A stretch of DNA of 64,000 nt from Amoebidium appalachense (taxonomy: Eukaryota; Ichthyosporea): NCBI GenBank assembly GCA_963693365.1, contig CAVNZM010000014.1:5642001-5706000 (forward strand). The letters are read 5' to 3'. A program made the position numbers and the translations under genes. Shown piece by piece: positions 24,337 through 48,897 of this stretch. The notes below the pieces were generated by a model, which saw nothing but the letters and a program-made list of their open reading frames with translations, ran no database searches and had not been told where the DNA came from. Positions within the stretch are counted from its first letter, which is position 1; each line of letters begins with the position of its first letter.

Positions 24337-25408
24337 GTGTGTGTTGTGTGTGTGCCCAACGTAAACCGTATTACCTCCTTGGCTGTTACACATGTCCCAT
24401 CTCTGGCATCCGAAGCACTGAGTGCAGGTTCTTAAAGGTTGGCATGGGACTAGATTTCATGCTTCTTATGCTTTCACATGTTTATTGTGTGTACCGTACA
24501 TGTTGTATTGCGTTACTGGAGGGAGGCCTTGCGAGTTCACACTGAGGCCTCGAGCTCTTGTTGCTTTTCACCTGACACCTGGCCGGACATGCACACGGCG
24601 GCGCAGCTGGTTACAGAGTCAATCGGGGCCTTGCCGATTCTTTTGCCCCTCCTTCCAGCTCACCAATCAAATCGCAAAGTTTATCGCCCCTAATTAGTCA
24701 CTCAAAGAGACTCTGTCACACTCTCTTTGAATACTTATTCAGTGACTCCCCTACCACACTACCAACACAAGCTTCGAAGCCGCCTCAACGAAAATGAAAT
24801 AAATAAACGTGACACATGACTTGTCCCTCGGTTTTTTTAACCTATTTACTTGGGGTTAGCAATACAGCATAATGCAGTTTTCCGGGTCACTTCAACTTGG
24901 TACAAACGCGACATGCCTGAAAAGCGAAGCAAAATTCCTCATTAAATTCTTGAACACCTGTAAAACATGTGTAGGTTCTACGTCACCTCTGACACACAGT
25001 GACAACACTCACAGCCACACTGCATATGTATACATGTAGCGACACAAGTCCCTTCACTGAGCTCGAACTGTAAAAAGGTTTACAGCAATGGGTCTGTGGA
25101 GTGAATACTGTCTGCTGTCTGCTTAACCCCAATAATTGATCCCTCATTTTATGTTACACTAGACTGTTAAAAAACTGCATTATCTACGAAACTGCTAATT
25201 CCAACCCGCACACATGATTCAGCTGATGTGAATAGCATGTGATTTTGCTCTCTCTGTACAACAATCACTGTGTGTATATGCGCTTTTAGACGTGTGACAA
25301 ACACGTTAAAGTATAGGCATACATCTGAGGTGCCGATCTGACATTTCACACGGCAACCCAATCATCTACACACAAATACGCAAGAAATCGGATGTTGGTT
25401 AGGACAAC

Positions 25409-37111
<11,703 letters not shown>

Positions 37112-38498
37112 TTTCACTCAAGAACCCCCCCCCCCCCCCCTCTCTCTCTCTCGCCCCCTCCCCCTCCCCCTCTCTCTCTCCCCTTCCCCTCCCCTGCCGC
37201 CCCTCTCTCCTCTCTCATCCTTTTCCCCTATCCCCACTCATCTCTCCCCCTCTGCCCTCCTCCTTTATAGACCTCTCCAGGACCGGCCGGCTGAAATCAC
37301 ATGGGATTAAATCTTCGCCAGCGAAGGCCAAAAAATTACTATGTCCCTGGCGGTTTTCTTCGATTTTCGAGGCTTTAAAGTTGTCAGAGCCGAACCAAAA
37401 TCACAAACAACGCAGGAAAATTATATGTGTCTATTGTTACCATTTACTCCTAAGAGCAACACTAAGTCGCAAAGTTTTTCTAAGTACAACATTGTTTTTC
37501 TCCCCTTTGGCGACGGCGTCGCAGCCCGCTGCATTCGACCTTTGCTCGATCAGATTGCGGCGAACCAAAACTTTCTAACTCGTAGCGGCTAAGTTGAACT
37601 GGTTGAACTGAACTCTACTATTAAGGAGTTTGCGGTGTGGCGTCGCGCTGGGCAACAAATGGTATCAAAAAACACCTTTTTTCATGTTGCGTGTTCTGCT
37701 TGCTATAAGGATGTCTAGGCTTAGTGTGTTGGAACACCGCCATAATGAACGGATAGGGTTTGATCCATATGATAGCTTGAAAAAGTTTGGCGAAGGTTTA
37801 ATCCAGTCGGTGGCTCACGGAGAGGTCTATGTGTGCTTTGCAATCTCATTGTGTCAGGTGTCACGAATGCGTACTTTGTACTCTGTAGCACATTCAAACC
37901 CCTCCTCCCCGGCCCTCCCTCCTCTCCCTCATCAACCTTTGCCCACATTTCTATCTCTCTCTGGTCGCTTTGGACTTCCCTGCATTCCTTGCATTCCCCC
38001 CCCCCCCCTCCTCCTCCCCGCTATTCCACCCTTCACTCCGTCAACATGTAGGTGCACGTATCTTTCAATATGATTCAATGCATGTGCACGTAGACAGTTT
38101 CTAGAGCAGTCTGCTACCTATTCCCCGTTGCTTGTGCTGTAGTTCAAGGCCATTATGCACATGCCCGGGAAGGGGTGCACAGTGTTTGTGGGTGGGCAGA
38201 TTGGTGTGTGTGTGGGGGGGGGGGGGGGGGGGGGGGGAGGGGGGGGGGGGGAGGGGGGGGGGGGAGGGGGGGGGGGGGGGGGGGGGGGATCATTGCACTT
38301 TATTGGCCGCTCCCTCCGGCCAATATTGAAACACAACATGTGCCCCATATGCATGATATGTACATCATAATGCAGACGAGAGCCACCCCTTAGTAATGGT
38401 ACCTACTACACGGCCACGGCCGCTAAAGCCACAGACCATACAGACACAATATCTAAGACAACTCAAAAAAAAAAAAAAAAAAAAAAAAAAGGGGGAAA

Positions 38499-38530
<32 letters not shown>

Positions 38531-38670
38531 AGATGGGATATCACTTCAAAGCACAGCAAACTGAGTGACTAACTTGCCTGTGCCCCCCCCCCCCCCCCCC
38601 CCCCTCTTCCCCACATCCCCCCGCTTCCCTCCTCGCCTTGAGCCCAAGCACACGCATGTGCACATGGTCG

Positions 38671-38743
<73 letters not shown>

Positions 38744-39433
38744 CGGCTTCTGTTTGCCTACAGCAGATTCAAGCGGTCCATCTACCTCCAAGTCACGTGG
38801 GGTTTGAAGATTATCTTGCACTGGTATTTTGAGATTAAATAAAGGAAAATTGATATATAAAAACGGGAATTTGAGATAGATTGAAGTGAAATTGGAATGG
38901 GCGATAAACTTTCCAGCTACTGCTAATGCCACAGTGATAAAAATTCTTTAATTTTGCCTCTTCAGAGGTTGTTGGTTATCTGTTTGTGAATTTCTGAAAG
39001 ATTTATTTCTGCTCTCTTCTGGATTTTGATATACCTGATTTACAATGATGTTATACACCGTTTATCTCTAAGGCTATAAGGAAGCAGTGAAACGGGAATT
39101 CCCGTTGCGAGAGCAAACTATCCCGTACAATTTATTATTATGTAGGCTGGAAAGCCGTTTCCATGTATTTTTGGTTTATAGCGTTCAAATATTCAGTGCC
39201 CATTCCCCTATGTTTGCTACATTTGGTTGTAACTAATATTATTTCATGTTTCCTTTTTATGTTGGGCAACAGGGCAACACTATGCCATGATGTGTCCTCC
39301 TAGATCACGGGCTGCTTTGGCCGTTCTGATATCGTTTTTTTCTTTACTTTCTTTCTCTTTTTTTTTTTGGCGTGCATTTGATACCCCTGAATAGGCCGGG
39401 GCAGGCGGGTTCCCCCCGGGCGGTTGGGTGGGT

Positions 39434-39493
<60 letters not shown>

Positions 39494-39853
39494 GATTGTA
39501 ATATGGTAGCCTAGAGGCCTCTCATTACTTTGTACGGTATGTCCGTGTGTAGCAGCCTTGGTATAAATAAATAAATAAAACACGATTGGGTACGAAACTT
39601 TCATGTCCACATGGGTTCACCAGAGGACTCCCCTTACCATTCATGGTAACCTCCCCTCCCCCTCCCCCCCCCCCCCCCCCCCCCCCCTTCCTCCTCCTCC
39701 CTGCTGGGAGAGCTCAAAGCACTGGTCGGATCTTGGTCTAGGTTTTATACCCCAATTTTCATAGACGGGGTATGGCCGCAGCATCACTGACAGTGTGCAT
39801 GAATTCGTAGGACCCCCACTTCTCGTCACCTCACACACACACACACACACGTA

Positions 39854-39888
<35 letters not shown>

Positions 39889-40696
39889 GCACACACACGT
39901 GCGCGCGTGTGCCCCGCGCACGCACGCACGCGTACATGCGGACATGCATACACACCTGCACCCACTGTGACAGGAGTGTGCGAGCGCACATAGACTCATA
40001 CGCACAAACATTTACACGGGTCTAAGGCACATACACACAAACCCCCACACGTGATGTGATGGGTGGTGTGCTGCATAATGGGGCAAAGCATGTCGGAATT
40101 AGTACAGGGGATAATGCCCAAAACAAAAAACGGAAGGGGGGGGGGGAGAAGGATCCGGATCGGGGTGAAAGAAACTAAATTTAAATTGGAAGGGCTGGTG
40201 GGGCTGATCATCGCCCGCTTTTTTAAAAAATGCACCTGCAGGATTAAATGTTAGCAGCACAGCATGCTCACGGGACTCGGATGCAATAACTTCCGGTGCC
40301 TAGAATCTTAAAGGTAGGGGTGTTGTCATAATTGCTATATAGGGTTGGAAGGATGGCCGTGTGGTACTGAACAAGCTTCGAAGAAATCTGATGTATCAGC
40401 AAACCTTCGAACCCGTGAGATATTCCTCAAATTCCCTGCCTTCCCCATACAGGAAGGAGAAGGAGAAGGAGGGGGAGGGGGAGGGGGGGGAGGGGGGGGG
40501 GGGGGGGGGGGGGCATGCCTGTGTTTGTGCTTGCGTATGTCTCTGCACATGGGCGCACACGCGTTACGGTACGTGTGTATTTGGGAGGCAGGGGGGGCAG
40601 ATGGTGGGGAGGATGGGGGGTTTATATGTGCCTGCTTGTTGGCGGTCATATTCTAGGTAGTGTGCTGTGGTGTTGTTTGTCATCGTGTGTGTATAC

Positions 40697-40747
<51 letters not shown>

Positions 40748-41481
40748 GGGGACTTATGGCACACGGGTGATGTGTGTGCACGTCCGTGGCATGCAGTGTG
40801 TATGGAAGCTTCGGTTTGTTTCAAACAGCCAGATACGAATTATCATTGATAATTGTTCGATTAGTACACGTGTGCGGAATTTGGTGGACAAGCCAAATAT
40901 GGCAATCCAAATCGCCATGTATTTTTTAACTGCACAGCAGTTTAATATCCAATGGATTCAAAGGGTCGTTGAGTTACTTAAAATTATATCCAGAACTAAA
41001 AATATATTGACCTGATTTGATCTGTCCACAACTAATAATATCTTGACCTACTATGATCTGTCTCCACAACTGATAATATCTATGAAACCTTGGATATCGT
41101 TAGAATCGATATAGAACCCCCCCCCCCCCCCCCCCCCTTCATTCCACCCCTTCTCCCCGCCCCAAAACCCACTCCTCCGGACAAAAGAGTAAGTGTCAGC
41201 AAAAAGAAGAACTTCGCAAGGTAGAGAAGAAAAACGGATCGCTTTAAAATTTTAGAGATAAGCCTGCAAAATCGCGTTCTTACAAAAATTAGTATCTAAA
41301 TCTCGACATATGGCCCTGAGTCCTTTTTCACGTCGTACTTCAGCTGACCTACATATACAACGTAACCTACGATTGAATGGATTGGCATGTCTAATTAAAC
41401 TTAGATTGCCCACCACTTCTATTTTTGACACCATTTAGTGGTGTTTCACGAAACTTCCAACACCAAAATTTCACAGCATAT
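37112..41481. other. Region between LST2 and KEN-box gene, no confident gene
   Basis: Unique moderately AT-rich sequence (37270-38130, 38740-39420, 40830-41480) alternates with poly-G, poly-C, CA and ACGC tracts (38214-38290, 38488-38529, 38676-38740, 39434-39491, 39835-39950, 40480-40513, 40712-40746). A decayed member of the intronic repeat family may be present near 37800-37900. A tRNA-like stretch at 40350-40425 has GGCCGTGTGG and TTCGAACCC boxes. No exon could be joined to LST2 or to another family. Confidence 0.5.
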
Positions 41482-42609
41482 CTACCGTCTATCTAACCTC
41501 ACCAGCAAATCATTTAGTTTTTCCCGCTCGAGTACCCTATCTATCCCAGTACACGCAGACATTGAATTTCCCGTTTTCTTGCTCTTTGCGGTTTTTGCCG
41601 GTGACTTTTTGCTCTTTTTGAACGTAGATTGAAACCCGCCATTTTCCGTGCCTGTGGACAATGGTTTTCTTTCGGGCAAATTTTTGCCCGTGAGCGCAGC
41701 AAGGGACCCCATAGGCATGCTGCACGTGCGAGAAAAGAAATTTTGGGCCGTGCAACTGAGGGAGCTTTTTGGTGCGCTTTTTGGCATTTTTGCAAGCGAA
41801 TGTGTGGGCACAAAACACGCAGTTTCAGCTCTCTCGTTTTCCTTGTTGCTGCCCGTTTCGGCATCAGAAAACCTGTCGTTTTTCTTGCTTGGTGTGTCGT
41901 TGGTTTTCAGAGGCGACGCTCCAGACGAAAATTTGTGTAGGCCCAAGAAGCTATCAGCCGAGGCACTTCCGTGCACGGGGTTTTCTCTGCGTTGTTTTTG
42001 TGTCTCAAGTATTTTCTTAGATTTCGGGGTTATTTGCGCTGGTTTTTTGTCGGTCGCACGGCACGGACTGACTCCCAACCTCTCCATTCCCACGTTCCAT
42101 TTTCCGTCCTCCTCCGCTCGGTAGATTTTTTGGGCAAGAAGAAGAACTTCGGGTGATTTGGGCTGGTATTTCCACAGCGGGCGAGGGTTTCGTTGCGAAT
42201 TGGGGGTAGTAATATCATTGGGTGCGCGTGTTTTTGTAGTGCGTGGACTCAAAGGCGCTGAATCTGGCGAGTTTTCTTTGTTTTCGTCGCTTAGATGAAA
42301 CACAGTACCCTTCCTTGCCTCCTTCCCTTTCGCTGAGAGATGTGTGGCGCTAGTTTTTGCTTGAGAATGTTTGGTCACTGAAGATGCGTGCGTGTGTGTT
42401 TGTGGCAGGAGAGAGTGTGAGAAAAAGTGCGTGGATAACTTTTCTTCGCTCCTGGTAAGGCTTGTGCACGATGTGCTTGCCTGCTTGTGAAAGAAGCTAG
42501 TGGAAGGAGAGAGAAATTTGTTTTGAGCTGCTGTGTTCTTTGCGTTTGTGAGACACTCGCCGAATTTTCTCTCCAGAGCGCTCCGACGGCTAGTCAGTGG
42601 TGTACTCAT
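41482..42609 (-). CDS. Intronless 375-residue protein with two KEN boxes and CDK-type sites
   Basis: Not assigned to a family. It is Ser/Lys/Pro-rich and probably disordered. KEN triplets lie at residues 111-113 (DENKENSPD) and 256-258 (SNKENER), and an RxxL D-box-like motif at 9-12 (RSAL). These are recognition motifs for the anaphase-promoting complex. Many SP/TP sites (for example LSPRT, ITPKSKK, KSPEV) could be cyclin-dependent kinase targets. Residues 145-180 (PLWKYQPKSPEV to GMERLGVSP) hold both tryptophans and look like a conserved core. The basic stretch KKSKKSPAKTAKSKK (331-345) could direct nuclear import. The C-terminal 20 residues are a charged helix. This fits a mitotic regulator destroyed late in the cycle (securin- or sororin-like behaviour), but that is inference. 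The start at 42609 is the first ATG. CCAAT and a perfect E2F-type site lie upstream. Confidence 0.7.
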   Translation of the reverse strand: MSTPLTSRRSALERKFGECLTNAKNTAAQNKFLSPSTSFFHKQASTSCTSLTRSEEKLSTHFFSHSLLPQTHTHASSVTKHSQAKTSATHLSAKGKEARKGTVFHLSDENKENSPDSAPLSPRTTKTRAPNDITTPNSQRNPRPLWKYQPKSPEVLLLAQKIYRAEEDGKWNVGMERLGVSPCRATDKKPAQITPKSKKILETQKQRRENPVHGSASADSFLGLHKFSSGASPLKTNDTPSKKNDRFSDAETGSNKENERAETACFVPTHSLAKMPKSAPKSSLSCTAQNFFSRTCSMPMGSLAALTGKNLPERKPLSTGTENGGFQSTFKKSKKSPAKTAKSKKTGNSMSACTGIDRVLEREKLNDLLVRLDRR

Positions 42610-42906
42610 TTTCTGACACTGTTCTTCTCCTCTTAGGTGTGTGTGTGCCGATGTGTAGACTCTCTCAAGCTCTCACTGGTACACTAGAGAACAGACGTCC
42701 CTTTTGTCTTTAAGAAAGTACATGTAATTGGAACTATCACACCGTATAATGCCTAAAATATATTTATATATCTACGAAAATAAAAAGAGGAAACGTACGT
42801 TGAAAAAAGGAAGAAACATGAAGCGAACTGAATTCTGATGCGAAGTGGCGGCCTTTTGTCCCACGAGCAACATTTAAAACGGTCAAGCGTCAAAAACCAA
42901 CATCTG

Positions 42907-43002
42907 ATTGGTGTAGAATGCACCATTGATTAGCCAAATATGGCTTGCACAGACAAAAAACGGTGCGGTGGTTTTATTTGTCCAATCAATTCGCTTCCCG
43001 CC
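42907..43002 (-). promoter_or_regulatory. CCAAT boxes and E2F-like site upstream of the KEN-box gene
   Basis: ATTGG at 42907-42911 and CCAAT at 42982-42986, with TTCCCGCC at 42995-43002 (E2F/DP consensus), 300-400 bases upstream of the start. In animals this pairing marks cell-cycle genes. The sites could instead serve an unseen plus-strand transcript. Confidence 0.4.
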
Positions 43003-43464
43003 TCTTTTGTTCCATTATGAACGACAAAAAGCGTTTTACGGCTTGGGGCCGGGCGGCGCCGCGCCGCAGGGTGGAAATTGGAACAGTGCACGTGTAAGCA
43101 TTGAGGTCACCGTCGACTTACGGGTGGCGAGAAAAAGTGGGATTATGCCCGAAATGGGACGGAAAAAAGATGCACATCGGTTTAGTTTCCGCCGGTGTGG
43201 GGCTCAAGGAAGTGATCCTCAGTTGGAACTGGTGCATGTGGTGGTACACATGACATAGCAGTAAACTTTGGGATGGTTAACTCGTGCCGGGCTTGATATA
43301 TGCTGCAGGGAGGTGTACAGATGTCGGGAAATCGCCCGATGACTGGTACAATTTTGGGGAACGGCCCGATTGTGGGATTCAGTCAGCACTCTCTCCCTCC
43401 GACTCTCTCTCTGCCTCACTCTCTCCCCCCCCCCCCCGGGCCCCCCTTCGACCCTCCCTCTCTA

Positions 43465-43552
<88 letters not shown>

Positions 43553-43611
43553 CCTCTCCCTCCGACTCTCTCTCTGCCTCACTCTCTCCCCTCTTCCTGG
43601 GCCCCCCTTCG

Positions 43612-43656
<45 letters not shown>

Positions 43657-43989
43657 CGCTCGCTCTCTCGCCGTCTCGCTCTCTCTCTCTCTCGGTCTCT
43701 CTCTCTCTCTCTCATCTCTCTAGCCTCCTCTCCCTCTCCCTCTCCCCTCCCTCCCTCCCCCCCCCCTCCCCCCCACCCCGGCCCTCTCTCGCACTCTCTC
43801 TTGCACCTCTCTTACTTCCACCCCCCTCCCCTCCCCCCTCCGCCCTTCCCCCCCAACCCTCGAATCATCTGCCTGTCTCTCACCCTCCCCCCCCTCCAGC
43901 CCCACATGTTTTTCAAGTCTGCCCCTCATACGAGTAGGCAGGCCCGACCCAGGAGACTAGTAACGCCATAGGACGGAAAAGATAGAAAA

Positions 43990-44070
43990 TTATCACCAGG
44001 AGCTGAACCGGAGACTTTCTGTCAGAAGTTGCAGACTTTTAACCATGAAATGCGTCACATAACTATTTAT
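43990..44070 (-). other. tRNA-like sequence (possible SINE remnant)
   Basis: On the minus strand TTCATGGTTAAAAGTCTGC resembles a D-arm/A-box, and GGTTCAGCTCC (plus 43999-44009) differs little from the B-box GGTTCGANTCC. TCTG and CAGA could close an anticodon stem. The acceptor stem does not pair, so it is probably not a functional tRNA. Confidence 0.35.
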
Positions 44071-44476
44071 TGGCGTGTCTTGGGTAGCACAGGGTGAGGA
44101 GCCAGTCTTGTCACCGTCGTTGCAAAGGGTATAACCCAAGCGCTGACATTACTATCATAGTAATCTTTCAGTAGCATGATCAGCAGCTACTCAACTTTTT
44201 TTTTTTACACCCCAGGAGGATCAAATGTAACAGAAAATATGCTATGTACAGAAATTCAAAGGCATGATCACTTACTACAGTTACAGAGAGTCTACAACTT
44301 CGTTTCTACTAAATAGCCACTGAAGCTATTTTAGTAGCCTTTCTAATCATTACTTCTGCCCCTCAGTATACGACACAGATTTCGGCACAGCACGCACATC
44401 ACTGGCTGTCTCTTCAAGGCATGGGTTTGTGTTATGCGACTCGTGTGCGCCAGCGCCAGATTTCTTGCTCCTCCTC

Positions 44477-45241
44477 TTAGATCTCCCCGCCCCACAACGC
44501 ACTCTTGACGCCTGTCAATGAATACATCGACCGTGCCTTATTCAACCGCCGCCCTTCAGGAATATCGCTGAGCAACGTACGGCTTACTTGTTGAGTGCTT
44601 GCATTCAATGCCTCGTTTTCGTTGGTCAGGCGGTCGTTAAGAAGAAGCAGGTCAACGAGTTCCTCGGATACTTTCGTCATCTCTGCACGTGTGTGTGCCA
44701 AGTACGCACGAACCTCCTCTAGGGACATGTTTTCGATCCCGTCCAGACACATGGGCGTGTAAAAGGGACCCTCCTCGACTATATCCGCTCCTGCATCTGC
44801 TTGGCTCGAGCTGGCAGCATATGTTGGGTCCATCTGCAGAGAAAAGGGGACATAATGAAGTCGCTTCTTGATCTTTATCTTTTTCCGTGCACCGGCAGCA
44901 GATGGCGCTTGTTCCATGTGCGAGTGTGAACATGAAACACTCGCGCTGCTCCCACTACCGTACAGGGGTGGCTGCCTTACTTGCCCCTCACCCGCATCTG
45001 CCTGTTCACATCCTTCCGTGTTGGTGGCTGTGTCCTCGGACATCTCGTTGTACTCCGAATCAGAATAGTCATCATCTGTTTCGCTCTCGAGCACAAGAGA
45101 TCCAGAGCTCTGTTTCAGTTTGCGGTCGAGTTTTCTGTAGTGCTCCCACCCACCACTAACTGGGTCTGGTTGGTTGTGTCTGTCAGTGAGGTGGGGCGGG
45201 AGAACGGCCGATGAGCTTAGAACCGCCGTCATTTTTGGCAC
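44477..45241 (-). CDS. SCHIP1-like: SCHIP-1-like coiled-coil protein, intronless
   Basis: 254 residues. An acidic Ser/Asp/Glu stretch (52-78) is followed by a basic patch (ARKKIKIKKR, 118-127). The C-terminal coiled coil is about 172-221: MSLEEVRAYLAHTRAEM, SEELVDLLLLNDRL, then NENEAL. This matches the helical SCHIP-1 domain of schwannomin-interacting protein 1, where MTIGQLQ and LNEELVQLLLIRDEL stand at the same places. In animals SCHIP1 binds merlin/NF2 and ankyrin-linked membrane skeleton, as an adaptor at the cell cortex. The acidic N-terminal part is also typical of the family. The protein is about half the length of long vertebrate isoforms. The start at 45241 follows an AT-rich upstream region containing TTTTAAAA and CCAATCA boxes. 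No introns are needed. Confidence 0.7.
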   Translation of the reverse strand: MPKMTAVLSSSAVLPPHLTDRHNQPDPVSGGWEHYRKLDRKLKQSSGSLVLESETDDDYSDSEYNEMSEDTATNTEGCEQADAGEGQVRQPPLYGSGSSASVSCSHSHMEQAPSAAGARKKIKIKKRLHYVPFSLQMDPTYAASSSQADAGADIVEEGPFYTPMCLDGIENMSLEEVRAYLAHTRAEMTKVSEELVDLLLLNDRLTNENEALNASTQQVSRTLLSDIPEGRRLNKARSMYSLTGVKSALWGGEI

Positions 45242-46566
45242 ACGTATTGTCTGTTTGTGTGTTTATGGGTGTGAGCGAGTGTATGCGTATGAAAACGTAG
45301 CGTTGGCCGTTATGGATAAGCTGTTTTAAAAGGGGAAAAAAGTCCCCTAAAGCACCGTGCTAGTTCTTTTCAAAAGGCAACTGTAGTGAATGTATACCCA
45401 GCCGGGGAGTGTTGCATATGAGGTGGATCCACAAAAACTTCTAGAGTCTGCGATTGAAGTCTAGCACCACAAAGGCTGGTGTTTTACCCAATCAACTTCC
45501 CACACCTTTACGAAAGAGTGGAAATGATTGACAATAAATGTATATACTACTGACTCAAAAGACAGTCTCACTCTAAAAACTTCGTTTCGACTTTGTTTTG
45601 CAAAAAGAATTGTTGAGTCCAAGAGTAACGAAACTGTTCGATTGATGATAGTGTCCGGCCATAAGTAGAAGCGTTGGTGTTGAGATCTCGGTTAGAACAA
45701 CTATTGATAAATAACCTACCACAAGGCTTGTAGTGCTTCCATAAATTTTATCACCAATTGTAAAAACATATTCAAGTAAATAGAAATGTGAAAGCCAATC
45801 GAAAGGTGTCAGATGAAAGGGCTGTAATGTCCCCACGTTACACCAATCAGATGAGGCTTGGTAGATTGGCATGCTTATTAGCTGATATTGAACCAATCAC
45901 ATGAGCTTTCTGGTTGTCACGTGTGCCTCTCGTACTGTAACGCTGACTCACTCAAAGCCAAAGTTGGCTGATTATTTTAGAACGGTTTATTTTTTCCCCA
46001 AATCTTTTTGAATATACATTGCAATCAAATAGTTTATGAATCGTGTCTTCAATTATATAAATGCTCGGCTTGGAGCAATCAAAGTTGGGACTCGGTCACG
46101 AGTCGGAGATCTGAGGTGGCTCACATCCATGACTATTCGCCAATCATAGGAGTGAGAGTTTCCATACAATAATCCTATATTCACTAGTATGGATATGGAC
46201 TTGACTATAAACAAATGCAATTTGCACTTCTTCCATGTACAGCATGAGCTAAATACACCGTATGTATTAGGTTATTATTTATGCAGAAAAGAAATAAGCT
46301 AAAACAGTCCAAGACCGAATGCACGCATGACCACATGTCGGACAGGATAGTTCGCGTTGACTGGATATCATTTGGGATTTTGGCCATTTCATCATCTCCC
46401 TGCAACGGTATGCAAGCAGCAGATGATCCCAGTGGGGGTCACTGGCAGGAAACAGAGGCGGCAAGGGGGGGAGGTCCGGGGGGGCCCGGGGAGGGGAGGG
46501 GAGGGGTGGGGTGGGGAGGGAAGGGGAGGGGCTGGGAGGGGCTGGGAGGGGTTGGGGTTGGGGGGG

Positions 46567-46630
<64 letters not shown>

Positions 46631-48778
46631 CTGCATGCTATGGCTGGTGCACGGCTATCTAGGGTGTTTCTAGATGGCCGTGGGCTGGTGGGTTGACGTT
46701 GATTTGAATTGTGTTTGGTGGTATCATAGTTCAGGAGACATGCATGGGCCACTGTGTGTGTTTTGCCAAGGAGGATCGGAGGGAAGAGGGGGGGGGATAT
46801 GGGGCGGGGAGGATGGGGGGGTGCAGGGGGGGGGGGGGGGGGGGGGGGGGGGGTAGGCTAGCTAGCTATGTATGCAGAGGGGCCGGGAAACGTAAATAAC
46901 AGTAAGTACCAGACACCCACGTGTGGCACCACGCTTCAATGGGAAGAGAAGTCCGAAATAAAAGCACACTGCAACTTTAAAAGTTCCAGTGACTCACCCA
47001 AATGCCAGACTGCCGATAATGAAGTTACACACACAGCTCGAAAAACGCACACGATGAAATTCAAAATTCCCGGTACTATGTTTACATAGATGGCGAAGCT
47101 TGTGAGCAGGCCTCTTTGTTTACATGAATACTTCGATGTATGTAGTTAAATCATTCTGCCTAGGGGTATATGCAGAGCAACATGGAGTCCGACGACGATA
47201 GAATCCGGGGGTGAAGCCGGGACAGGGAAATGGGGGAGGAATAGTAACCTATGCATCCTCCTTGTTGAAATTGGTAACGGATGGCCACAAAATGTAACTA
47301 CAGTATATAATATGGCCCGTAGCTCTACAATTAGTAAACCATAAAAAAAGGAGTAAAAAGTTCAACTGCTGTGACCCTCACCCTCACGTACCAGAGACTT
47401 GCACATACATGTGGTGGTGTTTTAGAGTGTGTGTGCTTGTTGTGTGTCTGTAGTGTGCGGCCACATCATCATAACGTTGTGTGTGCCTTGTGTGCATGTA
47501 AGTATGTAACTGTTACACTCATGATGCCGTTTTTGTGACTTTGTAAATGTGCAGTAGAGTGTACAGCTTGTGTTTGTGGTGAAGGGTTTTAAGATCCACG
47601 GTGTCTCCCCCCACCTTCTCCCCCCCCCTCCCCCCCCCTCGCCCCCCCCCCCCCCTCCCATCCCACCCCACCCAACCCCACCCCACCACATGCACACACA
47701 CCTAGACACACAAGTTTTCAAAGCCATGACCCTTGCATTCAACTGAAAAAAGGCTATTCTGCTCTAAGCTTCACGGGATGGGGGGGGAGGGGGAGGGGGT
47801 TACACGCAAAACTTTCCCAACAGTGACTATTTAGTACCCACCACCGCCGGTGCCTCCCCCCCTCCCCCCCCTCCTCCTCCCCCCCAACCTCCCCGAAAGC
47901 CCCCTGCCCACCCACAAAAGTTGCCCACTCCCTCCTCCTTCCCCTCCCCCCCCCCCCCCCTACCCTACCTCCCCCCGCTCCCCTCCCTCCCCTCAACCAA
48001 AAAAAAATCATTACACGTTGATCCTGTCTTCCCTCCCTCCCTCCCTCCCACCCTATCCCCCTTTTTCCATCCCCAGAGCATCCTCCCCCCCTCCTCCTCT
48101 CCCCCCCCTCCCCCCTCCCCGTTCTTCGTGCATATTCCTGTTGGCTTTTTGACCATACGCCTGCTTTCAAACTGCGCATGTACACGGGCTGGAATCGGAA
48201 GGAGAGGGGGGGAAAACCGCATGTTTATTTGTGTGCGACATACTTGGGGTGCAGGATATTTTGACGTGTAATTGTGCAAATCAGGGCACTGAATAAAGGG
48301 GTAAAACTCGGATATCAGACAATAGTGACCTACATCAACGGCAACTGAACACTTCAACGTGAACGAGATGAAAAATAGAAAGAGAGGAGAGGGAAGGGAA
48401 AAAAAAAAAGGAAAAAAAAAACACCTTGAACAACTACCCTGTTTTTCTCCACCATCCATGCTGGCTCGAAATACATCCCGTCTAACCCAAGAAAATGCGC
48501 GTGCAATTTTTTTTTTTTTTTTTGAATATTCACTGATAGGTCAACGGGAAAAAACTAACCAAAAAATCTTGAAAATTCAATTTCGGTCCTAAAAACCACA
48601 CCACACAAAAAAACGAGGCTCTAACCAATTGCAAAAGACACTTAATATTCAGGAAATCATGCCCGAGGTAATATAAAAATTCTCCTTGCCACAATCTCAA
48701 TCTCCACCTATGAACCCCCCCCTCCATTTTTTTGGAGGGGGATAACCATGAAATTTTGCCTCGTTTGATTTGTTTTCC
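45242..48778. other. Intergenic, no confident gene
   Basis: 45242-46200 is unique with repeated CCAATCA motifs (about 45489, 45842, 45893, 46138) and TATATAAA at 46054-46061, so it may hold promoters for the SCHIP-like gene and an unseen plus-strand transcript. 46440-46660 and 46790-46855 are G-rich with a 57-base poly-G. 46860-47600 is unique. 47600-48120 is C-rich. 48120-48770 is unique AT-rich. The frames seen are short and unlike any family. Confidence 0.5.
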
Positions 48779-48897
48779 TCAGGCCGCCGGGCCCGCAGTA
48801 TCCTCCAGCCTGAGGCCCAAATTCACACAGACAAGTGCACGTCCACCGCGAGTGGGGGGGTCAAACGTGATGAGCAGGCTCCCCAAACCCTCACCAG

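Larger units (their letters stand above)
42610..44476. other. Intergenic, promoter region plus CT-rich repeat
   Basis: Unique sequence with promoter-like elements to about 43270, a (CT)n block at 43390-43735 built from two similar halves (each beginning near CTCCGACTCTCTCTCTGCC), C-rich sequence to 43900, then unique AT-rich sequence downstream of the SCHIP-like gene. A tRNA-like stretch on the minus strand (43990-44070) has a GGTTCAGCTCC B-box. Confidence 0.5.

Noticed and set aside
37270-37592. Possible extra 3' exon of LST2 (DLSRTGRLKSHGIKSS and onward)
   Set aside because: Acceptor and phase are acceptable, but the continuation loses protein-like composition and brings no FYVE finger. 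The TAA at 37109-37111 is the simpler end; kept as an alternative only.
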